A DNA stretch of 64,000 nucleotides from Humulus lupulus (Eukaryota; Streptophyta; Magnoliopsida; Rosales; Cannabaceae): the NCBI RefSeq assembly GCF_963169125.1, contig NC_084802.1, positions 38,524,607 to 38,588,606 on the forward strand, in the 5' to 3' direction. Each line of letters begins with the position of its first letter. Position 1 is the stretch's first letter. Both the position numbers and the translations under genes were made by a program. The notes beneath the pieces were generated by a model that saw only the letters and a program-made list of their open reading frames with translations, was not told where the DNA came from and ran no database searches. Shown here in pieces: positions 33,311 to 44,253 of this stretch.

Positions 33311-35214
33311 TGTAACGACCCAACTATTCTAGACTTTGAAACATTAAAAACTACTATGCTAATCATAAGAAAACGTACATATGAAAACATGATAACTTTA
33401 TTTAAAGTTGTAAAACAAATGTTGAATACAAAAAAATGCGTTAAGGATATGGGATCCCATTGTTTTAAAAATAAAACATAACATGATCTAAATTAATCAA
33501 TTACAAAACTAAGTGCGGAAAAATACATAGAAAATATGATTTAAAGACTTAAAGACTTCATCCTCTAATCGAACGCTCAGTCCATCAATTCCATCCAGCT
33601 TCAATACACATCCCAAGCTACCAAGAACGTTTCCCGCCGCCAAAGCTATTTTCCTGCACATATAAACATAAAGAAATGAACCTAATGCCCAGCAAGGAAA
33701 TTCTAACAATATAAATCATATACATAAAATTCATATCATATGCTAAAAACATGTCATAAACATATACCATAAGCGTATCATAAACATATTTCATATGGCC
33801 ATTATACTACTTGGGGCTTGATAACTAATCACGTCATATGCCCATTAGATTTGTGGGGCTTGCTAGCTAAGCAAGTCATATGCCCATAAATTTATTGGGG
33901 CTTGTTAGCTATACAAGCCATATGCCTAAGTCTATCAACATACATAATATAACATTTCATAACACAACATAACACATCACATAACATATAAAATCCTATC
34001 CTATTTTCCTTACCAAATATATCGAGATATGAGAACAGAATCGGGACTTTGGAACACTCCTAAAAACCATAATAGAAAGGTGAGTATACTAAAGAAAAGG
34101 GGTGAAATGAACGAACTATACCATCGAAAAGATACTTACCAAGAACAATCTTACGTTCAAGATCTTAGATTGCCTAACCAAAATAGAGAATATGAGTTAG
34201 GATTTTGAGTAGAAAAACTATAAGAATAACACATAAAGGAACTAGACTAAGGAATACCTCGAATGCTTCTATAACCGAACTACACCTCAAACCGAAATAT
34301 ACTATGAACCTTACATCCCGAGTTTTTATTAAGCTTATAAGGATAAATCTTATAACCCCAACCCAAGTGTTTATCACTCTAAAATAACCTAGTAGCTTGC
34401 AGACTCTGAACTTAGCTTGATGAATGAATAAATGGCTGGGTACTAGGTCCTATTTGTAGATTTCAAGAATGAAAAGATCTTTATTTAGCTTGAATAAAAT
34501 AATGGCTTTTTAATTGAAAAATCTTTGAATAATCATTCAGCAGAGGCTGAAGACTCGATCAAAAAGATTATGGACTTATCAAGAGGTGAAAGAATAAATT
34601 AAGCTCGGTTTCAAAAACATTCAAAAATCATGCACATGAGCCGATATATCGCCCCTAGTAGGCGATATATCGCCTGGGCTAATATGCTCGAGGCTCGTCG
34701 AGGTGACCATGCGAAGTTACGTGTTTTTCGCATCCCCGTATGGCGATATATCGCCCCCTAGTGCTGCAATATATCGGCATACGCTGAAATATTATACACG
34801 TAATTTCACATTTTCAGCCTAATTTGAATTGAGTAAACAGCCTTGACTAAGTCCTCTAACGATTTCAAAGCTGCTGGCAGACCCTAGGATATTCAAATAT
34901 TACTCTTATTAAATTTATTCCTCAAAATACTTAACTTTTCATTAAACATACACATGACAAGTGTCATTTCCTTATTGGGTTTATCTAAACCTTATATTAT
35001 AATAAATATCACCTTCATAATCAGTCATATTAAATAAACCTTAGGTTATAATTAATATTCTTAAACTATAGGTGAAACTTATAAAATCTACAAGTGTTGC
35101 TACGAGTGTCCAACTAAATCCCGGTCTGAACCAAAATCCACAGTAAAAATATACTACAACTATTACTCTTACTACTACTATTTAACTTGCTAAGTAAAGT
35201 TCTTGGACTCTACA
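33311..35214 (-). repeat. 5' LTR of E3
   Basis: 1904 bp, TGTAACGACCC to GGACTCTACA on the plus strand. It has a hairpin array at 33810-33930 and GATATATC palindromes at about 34640-34675 and 34740-34777. The TATA box carries a transition (about 34492-34501). Confidence 0.95.
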
Positions 35215-35271
35215 GTAGAGTCCAAGAACTTTACTTAGCTAGTTAGATAGTAGTAGTAATAGTAATAGCTA
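35215..35271 (+). repeat. 5' LTR stump of E4
   Basis: The GTAGA duplication made by E3 and the next 52 bp of the E4 LTR (GTCCAAGAACTTTACTTAGC onward) end abruptly in the leader ORF remnant at about 35272. Roughly 1.9 kb of LTR plus the primer site are missing. Confidence 0.85.
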
Positions 35272-35403
35272 GATGAACAAAAACATAGAATTTTTACGAA
35301 TCTTCCTCGAGGGCATTTTGAGGCACAAGACAATGAGGACTATGAAGAGATAGAAGACGATATGCTAGATGAAGGATCGAATGTAGAAAATCCCGATTTT
35401 TAG
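35272..35403 (+). pseudogene. C-terminal remnant of the E4 leader ORF
   Basis: The last 43 codons of the leader ORF (NEQKHRIF block to the acidic end NPDF and TAG at 35401) are fused to the LTR stump by the 5' deletion. The reading frame itself is open, and the acidic tail is kept. Confidence 0.85.
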
Positions 35404-35607
35404 AATAGATTAGTTTATTTTAATTTATCATTTGTTTTCTTTTATGATTGTAAATAGTGAAAATTTTATTTTCCAAATTAATATCAATGTTATTTTGTTA
35501 ACATGTATGAGTTTGATTTTTTCTTTTGCAATCATAATAAATAATAAATAAAATAAATAATGACTAAGTTCGGTGAGGGTGGATAAAAATCAATGAACCA
35601 AGTTTCT

Positions 35608-35672
35608 ATATTGAGAGTTAGGGGGCCATAGTAGTGGGAACGATTTTATTCATCCCAGCCCTCCCTCAATAT
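35608..35672 (+). other. Leader hairpin H1 (E4)
   Basis: Arms ATATTGAG (35608-35615) and CTCAATAT (35665-35672) pair fully. Inner arms are TGGGA (35635-35639) and TCCCA (35653-35657). The loop differs from E3, the stems do not. Confidence 0.7.
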
Positions 35673-35891
35673 GGTTAACTTTGGAACAAAGATGAGTTTC
35701 GAACCTGAGAATTAAGTCATATAGGATGATTATCAACAAACTTAGAAAATAAAGATGGCTTATTTTTCTAACTATAGAAACTCACTCTAATAATAAAGAA
35801 GACTTATATAATTTTCATAAGAAGTCATAATTAATAGGTCCGAGTTATGTTTGTTTAGATTATGTTTTTGCCTTAGAGCTATTAGGGTAAA

Positions 35892-35922
35892 GTTCTGACA
35901 TGTTTCTCTCAACTATTAGAAC
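35892..35922 (+). other. Gag-proximal hairpin H2 (E4)
   Basis: GTTCTGACA pairs with TATTAGAAC: seven Watson-Crick pairs, one G-U and one mismatch, 9 nt before the gag ATG. Confidence 0.65.
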
Positions 35923-35931
35923 TCTGTTGCG

Positions 35932-37200
35932 ATGTCGCTCCGAAGATCTGCTCGTACCAACGGAAATGCCTCCAACGCTACTCCGGTGAACAATGAAGCC
36001 CCTCCGGTTCGCAGAAGGGGAGTGTGTGATGCTGCCAGCCGCAATGCAACGCCGACTCCGCCAATTGAAAACACTGCAGAAATTGCGAGACTGCGACAAC
36101 AAGTTGAGGCGTTATTGCAGCAACAACGATAATAGGCTTAGCCTCAGCCTCCCCCGCAACCACAACCACAGCAAATGGCCTCAGCACCCCCAACAAGTTG
36201 TCCATATGGGGGATGGCCAATGGAGAATTATGCGCCATATCCAGTTCAGCACATGGAACCAATTTATGAGCAGTTCCGTAAGCAACACGCTCCAAATTTT
36301 GAAGGGACTACAGACCCCTTCGAGGCAGAAGAGTGGCTAAGAAACGTGGAGCCAATCTAGACACTCATGAATCTAAGCAATGCGGACCGCATATCCTGCG
36401 TTTCATCTCTGCTCAAGAAAGTTGCCAGAATATGGTGGGACTTAGTCCAGCAGACGCATGATGTTGCCACCATGACTTGGACTCAATTTGTGGAGCTGTT
36501 CCACAAAAAGTACTATAATTTGGCTGTACTCGCTTCAAGAGTCGAGGAGTTCGCTGGACTGAAGCAAGGGAGTTTATCAGTGGCAGAATATGCTCGGCAG
36601 TTCGACCGATTAGCTAAGTTCGCACCAGAATTGGTTCCAACTGACTATCTGAGGGTGTCTAAGTTCGTTAGAGGACTTTGACCAATGATTAAGCTAGGGG
36701 TTAAGCTAGCAAACCTAGGAACACTACCTATGCCGATGTTCTAGAGACGGCAATAGAAGTAGAAAGGTTGCATGCTAATGTTAGTAAAGAAGAAGGCAAT
36801 AAGCCTGAGCCTAGACAACAGAGTCAACCTCAGACTAGTCAAAACAACAACCACCACAACAATAGCAATCAGTCCAGCAACAAGAATAACGGTCAGAAAA
36901 GAAGGCATCCTAACAATAAGCAGTCCGGCAACGTTAAGAGGGCACAGACAAATAATGGATGCAGTAGGTCGAGTTATGTAGAGTACCTGCAGTGTACTAA
37001 GTATCATAAGAAACATCCTGGTGAATGCCGGGCAAACACCAAGGGATGTTACAACTGTGGTCAAGAAGGACACCAGAAGAAAGAATGTCCTCAGCTCAAG
37101 ACAGAAGGGAAAAAGGAAGATAAGATGGTTCATGCCAGGGTATTTGCCTTAACGCAAGGAGAGGCTGATGCTTGCAATAAGGTGGTCACAGGTCAGGTTT
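35932..37200 (+). pseudogene. E4 gag relic
   Basis: The ATG at 35932 opens MSLRRSARTNGN. The order is as in E3: coiled-coil LRQQVEALLQQ, capsid core (NFEGTTDPFEAEEWLRNVEPI at about 36294-36356; ELFHKKYYNLAV at about 36490), Gln/Asn/His-rich linker, and an intact CCHC knuckle at 37047-37088 (CYNCGQEGHQKKEC). Lesions: TAA-TAG at about 36130, TAG at about 36358, TGA at 36679-36681 (shared with E3) and a one-base deletion near 36720 causing a frameshift. Confidence 0.9.
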
Positions 37201-39010
37201 CTATCCTCAATAATATATGTTTTGTATTATTTGATTCAGGAGCCACTCATTCATATATCTCGTTAGGAATGATAGAAAAACTAGACAAACCTTGTAAAAG
37301 ATTTAGAACCAGGTTTGTAACCGAGTTGCCTTCGGGCAAAGTAGTTCTATCATCACGAATAGTACGAGGCGTACCGATCAAGATTGAGGATGTAGAACTA
37401 GACGGAGACCTGATAGAACTTGAGATCAAGGACTTTCACGCGATACTAGGCATGGACTAGCTAGCACGGCATGGCGCAACCATCGACTGTAAACACAAAT
37501 AGGTGACGTTCGAGACTCCTGACGGCCAAAGACTATGCTTCATGGGACAAGCTTCAGGACTACACACCCCGCTAGTATCATCTCTCAAAGCTCAAAGGAT
37601 GATAGAAAAAGGATGTCAAGCGTTCTTAGCCATCATCACAGACGTAGTAAAGCAAACACCGCTAAAGGTTGGAGACGTCCGCATTGTACGAGAATTCCTA
37701 GAAGTATTTCCCGATGTCTTACCAGGGTTGCCGCCGACTCAGGAAATTAACTTCACGATAGAATTAGTACTAGGCACGGAGCCTAACCCAACGAACCATA
37801 CCGGATGGTACCTACAGAACTCAAAGAGTTAAAGACGCAGCTACAAGAACTCCGAGACTTGGGTTTTATTAGACCGAGCCATTTTCCATGGGGAGCACCA
37901 GTTCTATTTATGAAGAACAGGGATGGAAGTATGTGGATGTGCATAGACTACCGCGAGCTGAACAAGGTAATGATTAAGAAGAACTACCCGCTACCCCGGA
38001 TTGATAACTTTTTGATCAACTCCGAGGTGCGACTGTATTTTCATAGATTGATTTACGGTCCGGGTACCATCAGCTCAAGGTGTGGGGAGAGGATATTCCT
38101 AAGACAACTTTTAGGACTTGTTATGGGCATTACGAGTTCTTAGTTATGTCATTCGGTCTTACCAACGTTCCAGCCGCGTTTATAGACTTAATGAATAGGG
38201 TCTTCAAGGACTACTTGGATAAATTCGCTGTAGTATTCATCGACGACATCTTAGTATACTCCAAGGACGAAGTCGAGCAAGAGGAACTTTTGAGGTTAAT
38301 CCTATCACGACAAAAGGAGCATCAACTCTACGCCAAGTTCAAGAAATGCGAGTTTTGGCTTTTGCAAGTCGCGTTCCTTGGGCACATTATATCCAAAGAC
38401 GGAGTTACAGTTGACCCATCAAAGGTAGAGGCCGTGAAGGATTGGCCACGACCGAAGAACACATCTAAAGGAAGAAGCTTTCTGGGATTAGCAGGTTATT
38501 ATAGGAGGTTCGTAGAGGACTTTTCTTAGATAGCCACTCCGCTCACCAACTTGACCCGGAAACAGCAAAGATTCAACTGGAATGATAGATGTGAAGAAAG
38601 CTTCCAGTTGCTTAAGGATAAGCTTTGCTCAGCACCATTACTCTGTGTACCGACACCCAATGATAAGTTTTTAGTCTACTACAATGCATCGAAGCAAGGA
38701 TTGGGTTGCGTGCTGATTTAGAATGACAAGGTGATTGCCTACGCCCCAAGGCAGCTGAAGGAGTACGAGCAACGCTACCCAACTCACGATATGGAGTTGG
38801 CAGCGGTGGTCTTTGCTTTAAAAATATGGCGCTATTATCTTTACGGAGAATGGTGCGAGATTTATACGGACCACAAAAGTTTAAAGTACTTCTTTACTCA
38901 AAAGGAGCTCAACATGAGGCAGCGCAGGTGGTTAGAGTTAGTAAAGGATTACGACTGAGAAATCCTATACCACCCTGGAAAGGCAAACGCAGTTGCCGAT
39001 GCGCTAAGTA
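37201..39010 (+). pseudogene. E4 protease, reverse transcriptase and RNase H relic
   Basis: The protease has a normal DSGAT at 37233-37247. A TAG at about 37458 (GMD followed by a stop where Trp is expected) and another at about 37499 close the frame. The reverse transcriptase catalytic FIDD is intact at 38236-38247. The frame breaks near 37780-37800, and a second break near 38005-38040 sits inside the [17 protein letters not shown] region. The RNase H Asp is Asn (YYNAS, about 38680), as in E3. Further stops are at 38527, about 38718 and about 38956. Confidence 0.9.
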
Positions 39011-40521
39011 GGAATAATTGTTGAAGCTTAGCAGCACTAGCTGGAATAGAAAAGTTGCTGCAGCAGGAGCTGATCAATGTCGGAATAGAAGTAGTTGTCT
39101 GCAAGCAGGCTAACTTGTCTATCCAGTCAAATCATCTAGAAGATATACAGATTGGGCAAGGGCATGACGACACACTAGGGGTACATATGGATGCAGTCAG
39201 GGAAGGCAAGGCCATAGATTTCTCAATATTTGGTCAAGGGTTGTTGAGATATAAAGATCGGGTATGCGTGCCGAATGATCAAAGGATTAAGATGAAGATT
39301 CTAGAAGAAGCGCACAGTACCCCGTACTAAGTTCACCTAGGGTCTACCAAGATGACACACGACATCAAGGCAATGTATTGGTGGCCAGGGATGAAGAAGG
39401 ACATAGCGGAACATCAGCGGCCTGCAGGCTTATTGCAACCGCTTAGCGTACCAGAATGGAAATGGGATGATATAGCTATGGCTTTTGTGATAGGTTTGCC
39501 ACGAACCAGTAAGCAGCATGATTCATATTGGGTAGCAATAGATAGACTAACCAAGTTGGCTCATTTCCTACCTGTTAAGACCTCATACACAGTGGATCAA
39601 TACGCAGACATCTTTGTCCAAGAGATAGTAAGGTTGCATGAAATCCCCAAGACAAGAGTGTCTGATAAAGGATCGGTGTTTACATCGAGATTTTGGGGAA
39701 GTTTTTAGCAAGCCATGGGTACCAAGTTAAGTCTTAGTACAATATTTCATCCTCAGACAGACGGACAATCCAAGCATACGATATAGATTTTAGAGGATAT
39801 GCTATGCGCTTGTGTGCTTGATTTCGGAGGATCATTGAATAAGTACTTACCTCTGATGTAGTTCTCCTACAATAATAGCTACCAGTAACCGATCGGGATG
39901 GAACCTTATGAGTTGCTTTATGGAAGAAGGTGTCGATCGCCGCTACATTGGGACGAGGTAGGAAAAAGGCAGCTTCTCGGTCCCGAAGCTGTTAAAAAAG
40001 CTCAAGACGCAATAGTGCTGATTAGACTGCGTATGCTTGCTGCTCAAAGCCATCAGAAAAGTTATGCAGATGCCAAGCGCAGCAATGTGGAATTCAAAGT
40101 CAAAGATCAAGTCTTCCTGAAGATATCTCCTATGAAAGGCGTAAAGCGGTTTGGGAAGAAAGGCAAGCTTAGTCCCCGATTTATAGGTCCTTTTGAGATA
40201 TTGGACAAAGTGGGAGCAGTTACGTATATATTATCCCTACCGCCAGCCCTAGCAGATAGTCACACCGTGTTCCACATCTCAATGCTATGCAAGTATGTGT
40301 CAGAACCATCTCACGTCTTCAAGTACGATACGATATCACTCTAGAAAGACTTGAGTTACGAGGAATGACCGGTTAGCATCCTAGATAGAGGGATGAAGCA
40401 GTTACGGTCCAAGAGTATTCCTATAGTCAAATTCCTATGATGTAATAATTCTGAACAGGAGGCAACGTGGGAGTTGGAGGAAGACAAGCGAGGCCGGTAT
40501 CTGGAATTATTTGGTAAGTAA
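39011..40521 (+). pseudogene. E4 integrase and chromodomain relic
   Basis: The HHCC zinc finger has lost its two Cys: 14 codons ([10 protein letters not shown] region) are missing at about 39410, joining KKDIAE to HQRPAGLL. The first catalytic Asp is Ala (AMAFVIGLP, about 39490). The Glu of QSERTIQ is Lys, followed by a TAG (about 39770-39786). Further stops are at about 39706, 39858, 39888 and 40342. The chromodomain-like tail ends WELEEDK to LFGK-TAA at 40521. Integration activity is certainly lost. Confidence 0.9.
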
Positions 40522-40544
40522 ATTTTGAGGACGAAATTATTTTT

Positions 40545-40557
40545 AGTAGGGGAGGAT
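40545..40557 (+). other. Polypurine tract of E4
   Basis: AGTAGGGGAGGAT directly precedes the 3' LTR. Confidence 0.85.
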
Positions 40558-42520
40558 TGTAGAGTACAAGAACTTACTTAGCTAGTTATATAGTAGTAGC
40601 AATAGTAATAGCTAGTAGTAGTTATAGTATGTTTATTACTGTGGATTTTGGTTCAAGCTGGGACTTAGTTGGACACTCGTAGCAACACTTGTAGATTTTA
40701 TAAGTTTAACCTATAACTTAAGAATATTAATTATAACCTAAGGTTTGATTAATATGACTGATTATGAAGATGATAATTATTATACTATAAGGTTTAGATA
40801 GACCCAATAAGAGAATGACACTTGTTGTGTGCATGTTTATTGAGAAATTGAGTATTTTTGAGGAATAGTTTATTAAGAGTAATATTTGAAAATCCCAGAG
40901 TCTGCCAGCAGCTTTGAAATCCTTATAGGACTCAGTCAAAGCTGTTTACTCAATTCAAATTAGGTTGAAAAAGTGTAATTACGTGTATAATATTTCAACG
41001 TATGCCGATATATCACAGCTTTAGGGGGCGATATATCGCCACTCGAGGAATACGAAAAACACGTAATTTCACATGAACACTTCGACAAGCCTCGGGAACA
41101 TAAGCCCAGGCGATATATCACCTATCATGGGTGATATATCGGCTCTAGGGCAGGTTTTTCAAACAATTTTGAAACTGAGCTCATTTTATTCCATAACCTC
41201 TTCATAAACCTCATAATCTTTTTGACCGAGTCTTAAGCCTCTGCTGAACGAATATTCAAATGTTTTTCAATTAAAAAGTCATTATTTTTATTCAAGCTAA
41301 AAGAAGATCTTTTCATTCTTGAACTCTATAAATAGGACCTAGTACCCAGCCATTTCTTTCATTCTTCAAGCTGAGTTCAGAGCCTTCAAGCAGCTAGGTT
41401 TACTTTAGAGTGTTAAACACTTGGTTTGGGGTTATAAGCTTTATCATTCTAAGCTTATTAAACACTTGGGAAGTAAGGATAATAGTGTGTGTTCTGATAT
41501 CGAGGTGTAGTTCGGTTATAGTGCATTCAAGGTATTCCTATTTCTAGTTCCTTTCTGTATTGTTTCATTAGTTTTTATAGTTTTTCTCTACTCAATTCCT
41601 AACTCGCTGTTTTCATTCGTGGTTAGGCATCTAAGTTGTTTGAACTTGAGGTTCTTGTCAGTAAGTACCTCCTCGGTGGTTTAGTTCATTCCTTTTCATC
41701 TCTTTCTTTTAGAATACTCACCTTTCTCATTAATGGTTTTTAGGAGTGTTCCAAAATCCCGTCATTGTTCTCACATCCCGGTATTTGGTAAGGAAAATAG
41801 GATAGTATTATATGCTTATATGATTATGCTATAGTATCTTTTATATGTTATGATTATGCTATAGTATGTTTTTTTTTATGTTATATGTTTTGGGGCTTAT
41901 AGTTGCTTAAATAGCAAACCCCAACACTTTTCCGTTTTTGGGGCTTATAGTTGCTTAGCTAGCAAACCTCATTGTAGTATGAGGCTTATAGTTGCTTAGT
42001 TAGCAAACCCCAATAGTTACCATGTACATGGGTTAGAATTATGATATATGTTTATAGAATATGTTATATGTTTATAGCTTATGTTTATGTATATGATTCA
42101 TGCTTGTAGTAGATTTTCCTTGCTGTGCATTAGGCTCATTCCTTTGTTTTATATGTGCAGGAAAATAGTATGGCGGAGGGAAGATTCTTGGCAGCTTAGG
42201 ATTGTGTATTGAGGAAGAATGGAATCGATGGACTGCATGAACGATTCGAGGATGAAGTTGTTTAACTCTTTTAAATTATGATTTCTATGTATTTCCGCAC
42301 TTAATTTTGTAACCAATTTATTTAAGATTTAAGTTATGTTATGTTTAGTTCTCAAAACAATGGGATCCCATATCCTACTCTGAATTTTATGTATTTTAAC
42401 CTTTGTTTTACAATTTTAAATGAAGTTATGATTATTTCATATGTATGTTTTCTTAAAGATTAGTGTCTATGTATAGTAGTTATTAATGGTCCAAAGTCTA
42501 GAATAAGTTGGGTCATTACA
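40558..42520 (+). repeat. 3' LTR of E4
   Basis: 1963 bp from TGTAGAGTAC to GGGTCATTACA. It has GATATATC sites at 41003-41042 and 41109-41142, a TATA box CTATAAATAG at 41326-41335, and three hairpin units at 41903-41917, 41951-41965 and 41992-42006. The stem TTGCT/AGCAA is constant and the loops are TAAAT, TAGCT and TAGTT. Confidence 0.93.
41326..41335 (+). promoter_or_regulatory. TATA box, E4 3' LTR
   Basis: CTATAAATAG is at the conserved LTR position, about 770 bp from the LTR start. Confidence 0.7.
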
Positions 42521-43146
42521 TGGATGTGGACTTTATTATGTTGTTCATACAATTATGTTATGTTATGATATGTTATATCATGCTATGACTGTGATATGAT
42601 ACAATTTGATATGTTATGGAACTCTATACTATGAATGTATTGTTTATGAATGATATATGAGTTAATTTGTGATAGCTTGAGCTAGTATATGTTTTATGTT
42701 TAGCTTTGGGTTGTGACCTACATAGCTCTTCTTGTTGGGTGTTAACCCATAGGTACTCTAGGATGCAGGTTAGTGCAAAAGCATAGTTTGTTGAGGCGAT
42801 TAGTTGGAAGACTCGGTCAAATGTGTGCATGTTGTGATTTGTTGACCTGTGGGTCAAGGGGTTGCATACTTATGCATTGCTTTTTTTTATTTTGAAGTCG
42901 TTAAACCTTGGTTTTAATGTTGAGTATTAAAACAAGTATTTTTACTTACGTTATGCATATAAAAGATGATTTATATTAAATAATGAGATCTTGAGTTCCA
43001 TGGTTTGTAAAATGTGTTTAATTCATGTTGTTTTTAAAGGAGTTTAAGTAAGAGTTTTGTTTTCTTAAAGAGATTCATGTAAACATTAATTTACTTGAAT
43101 ATGGAATATTTAGTAAATTAATTTGGTTTTAACTCGGGTCGTTACA
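42521..43146 (+). repeat. LTR fragment, family D copy 1 (3' part)
   Basis: It ends CGGGTCGTTACA at 43146. It aligns in reverse complement with 50937-51850 through the blocks GTGTTAACCCATAGGTACTC, GATGCAGGTTAGTGC and TTGAGGCGATTAGTTGG. The 5' part is missing at the E4 border. Confidence 0.7.
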
Positions 43147-43728
43147 CAAGTGTTAGGAAGATGAGATTATTTGACAGGCGTACCCCAGAATACTGACCAA
43201 TGTGGTTCCAGGAGGACGATTTTTCTCAATAGCTTCTTTCCCATTTACTTGTGGTTTCCTATGATTTTATGTGATTATGATTTCTTGGTATTATTGAAAT
43301 GTTATGAAATGCTATTATTGATTTTTGTATTACTGTAAGATCTAGTGTATGAAAGGTTATGTTTGACACTATTGTCGATGCATGTACTTTCTTACTCTGC
43401 TTTACAGCTAATTCCTATATTTGTTGATATATTTTCAAGACTGTCGTATGTGTCCTATGTGCAAGCTATATGGACCATAAAAGTTCGAAGAATGTCAACA
43501 ATCTTTCTTTTCACATTTTCTAGAACTATCCTGATTTTTTTTTTTTGATATCATGTTTTAGTTACAAGGATGTTTCCATTATGGCATGAAATTATATTTT
43601 GTTTTGAACTTGGATATCCGTTGCATTTTGCCTATTTTTAATAAAGTGATATTGAGAATTTTCTTTAAAAGTATCAAGTTATATATTTTAAATTGAGTTA
43701 TTAAAGTTAGAATATTTAGGGTGTTACA
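43147..43728 (+). repeat. LTR fragment, family C copy 2
   Basis: It starts at the CAAGT that also occurs in C copy 1 (about 22556) and ends GGGTGTTACA at 43728. The family-D LTR was probably inserted at this CAAGT, and the left part was lost. Confidence 0.65.
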
Positions 43729-44253
43729 TTATGGTAATTAGATCGATAGAATAATGTTCATTAGATGAACAATAGAACTAATTGATAAAGACATAATTAT
43801 AGAGGTTAATTGATATATCAAGACTTAACTCTAATTATGAACAAGACTAAATCAATGAACAACTTTATAATAATAGCTTTTAATAATATAAGACTGTAGT
43901 TTTGAGACTTCAACTACGAATTTCTAGTAGAATAATTCATAGTTATAAAATTAATAAATAAAACTAAGAGTTAGTGAGATTAATTAAATTATTGGACCAT
44001 ACAACTACAGGTCCATACTAGTTCGATAACATAGAGATAGGATTTTGGTATTGAAAATAATAAAGTGTTATTTTTAATTTCATGAAATAAGATTATTTAT
44101 GAAATAATATATAATGGAAAATAAATTGTATTGATAATTTTGTGAAATTAATTTGATCATATTTAATTTTGTGGTATAATTGTATATAACATAAAATAGA
44201 ATTTTATTAAGATAAAATATCACAAGGCCCAAAGCCCTAAAGTTGGCACCAAC
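43729..44253 (+). repeat. Copia-like LTR portion, left of insertion F
   Basis: AT-rich sequence with an ACTAATTGATAAAG-type pattern and GGCCCAAAGCCC runs into CCAAC, the target copy of unit F, and resumes at 48164. Assignment to a copia 5' LTR rests on the copia coding relic downstream. Confidence 0.5.

Larger units (their letters stand above)
25622..35214 (-). mobile_element. Tekay element E3, complete, inserted in the E4 LTR
   Basis: LTRs lie at 25622-27494 (3', sense) and 33311-35214 (5'). Perfect GTAGA duplications flank them (25617-25621, 35215-35219); these bases are part of the E4 LTR start. Total length is 9593 bp with primer site, leader ORF, gag, pol and polypurine tract in the expected order. 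By eye the LTRs differ by several percent, plus small indels, including about 25 bp extra in the right LTR near 33770. It is thus older than E5 but younger than E4. Confidence 0.95.
25616..42520 (+). mobile_element. Tekay element E4, host of nested E3
   Basis: The 5' LTR start TGTAGA is at 25616-25621. E3 is inserted after base 6, and the LTR resumes as GTCCAAGAACTTTACTTAGC at 35220. The 3' LTR is 40558-42520. The flanking TGCAT (25611-25615) and TGGAT (42521-42525) differ by one base and are the probable target duplication. Most of the 5' LTR, the primer site and two thirds of the leader ORF are deleted at about 35272. Internal order on the plus strand is leader ORF remnant, hairpins, gag, protease, RT, RNase H, integrase, chromodomain, polypurine tract. 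Many stops and lost catalytic residues make it inactive. Confidence 0.88.

Noticed and set aside
35200..35232. Head-to-head LTR junction looking like a long palindrome or inverted duplication
   Set aside because: Explained by insertion of E3 into the start of the opposite-oriented E4 LTR; the GTAGA duplications prove it.
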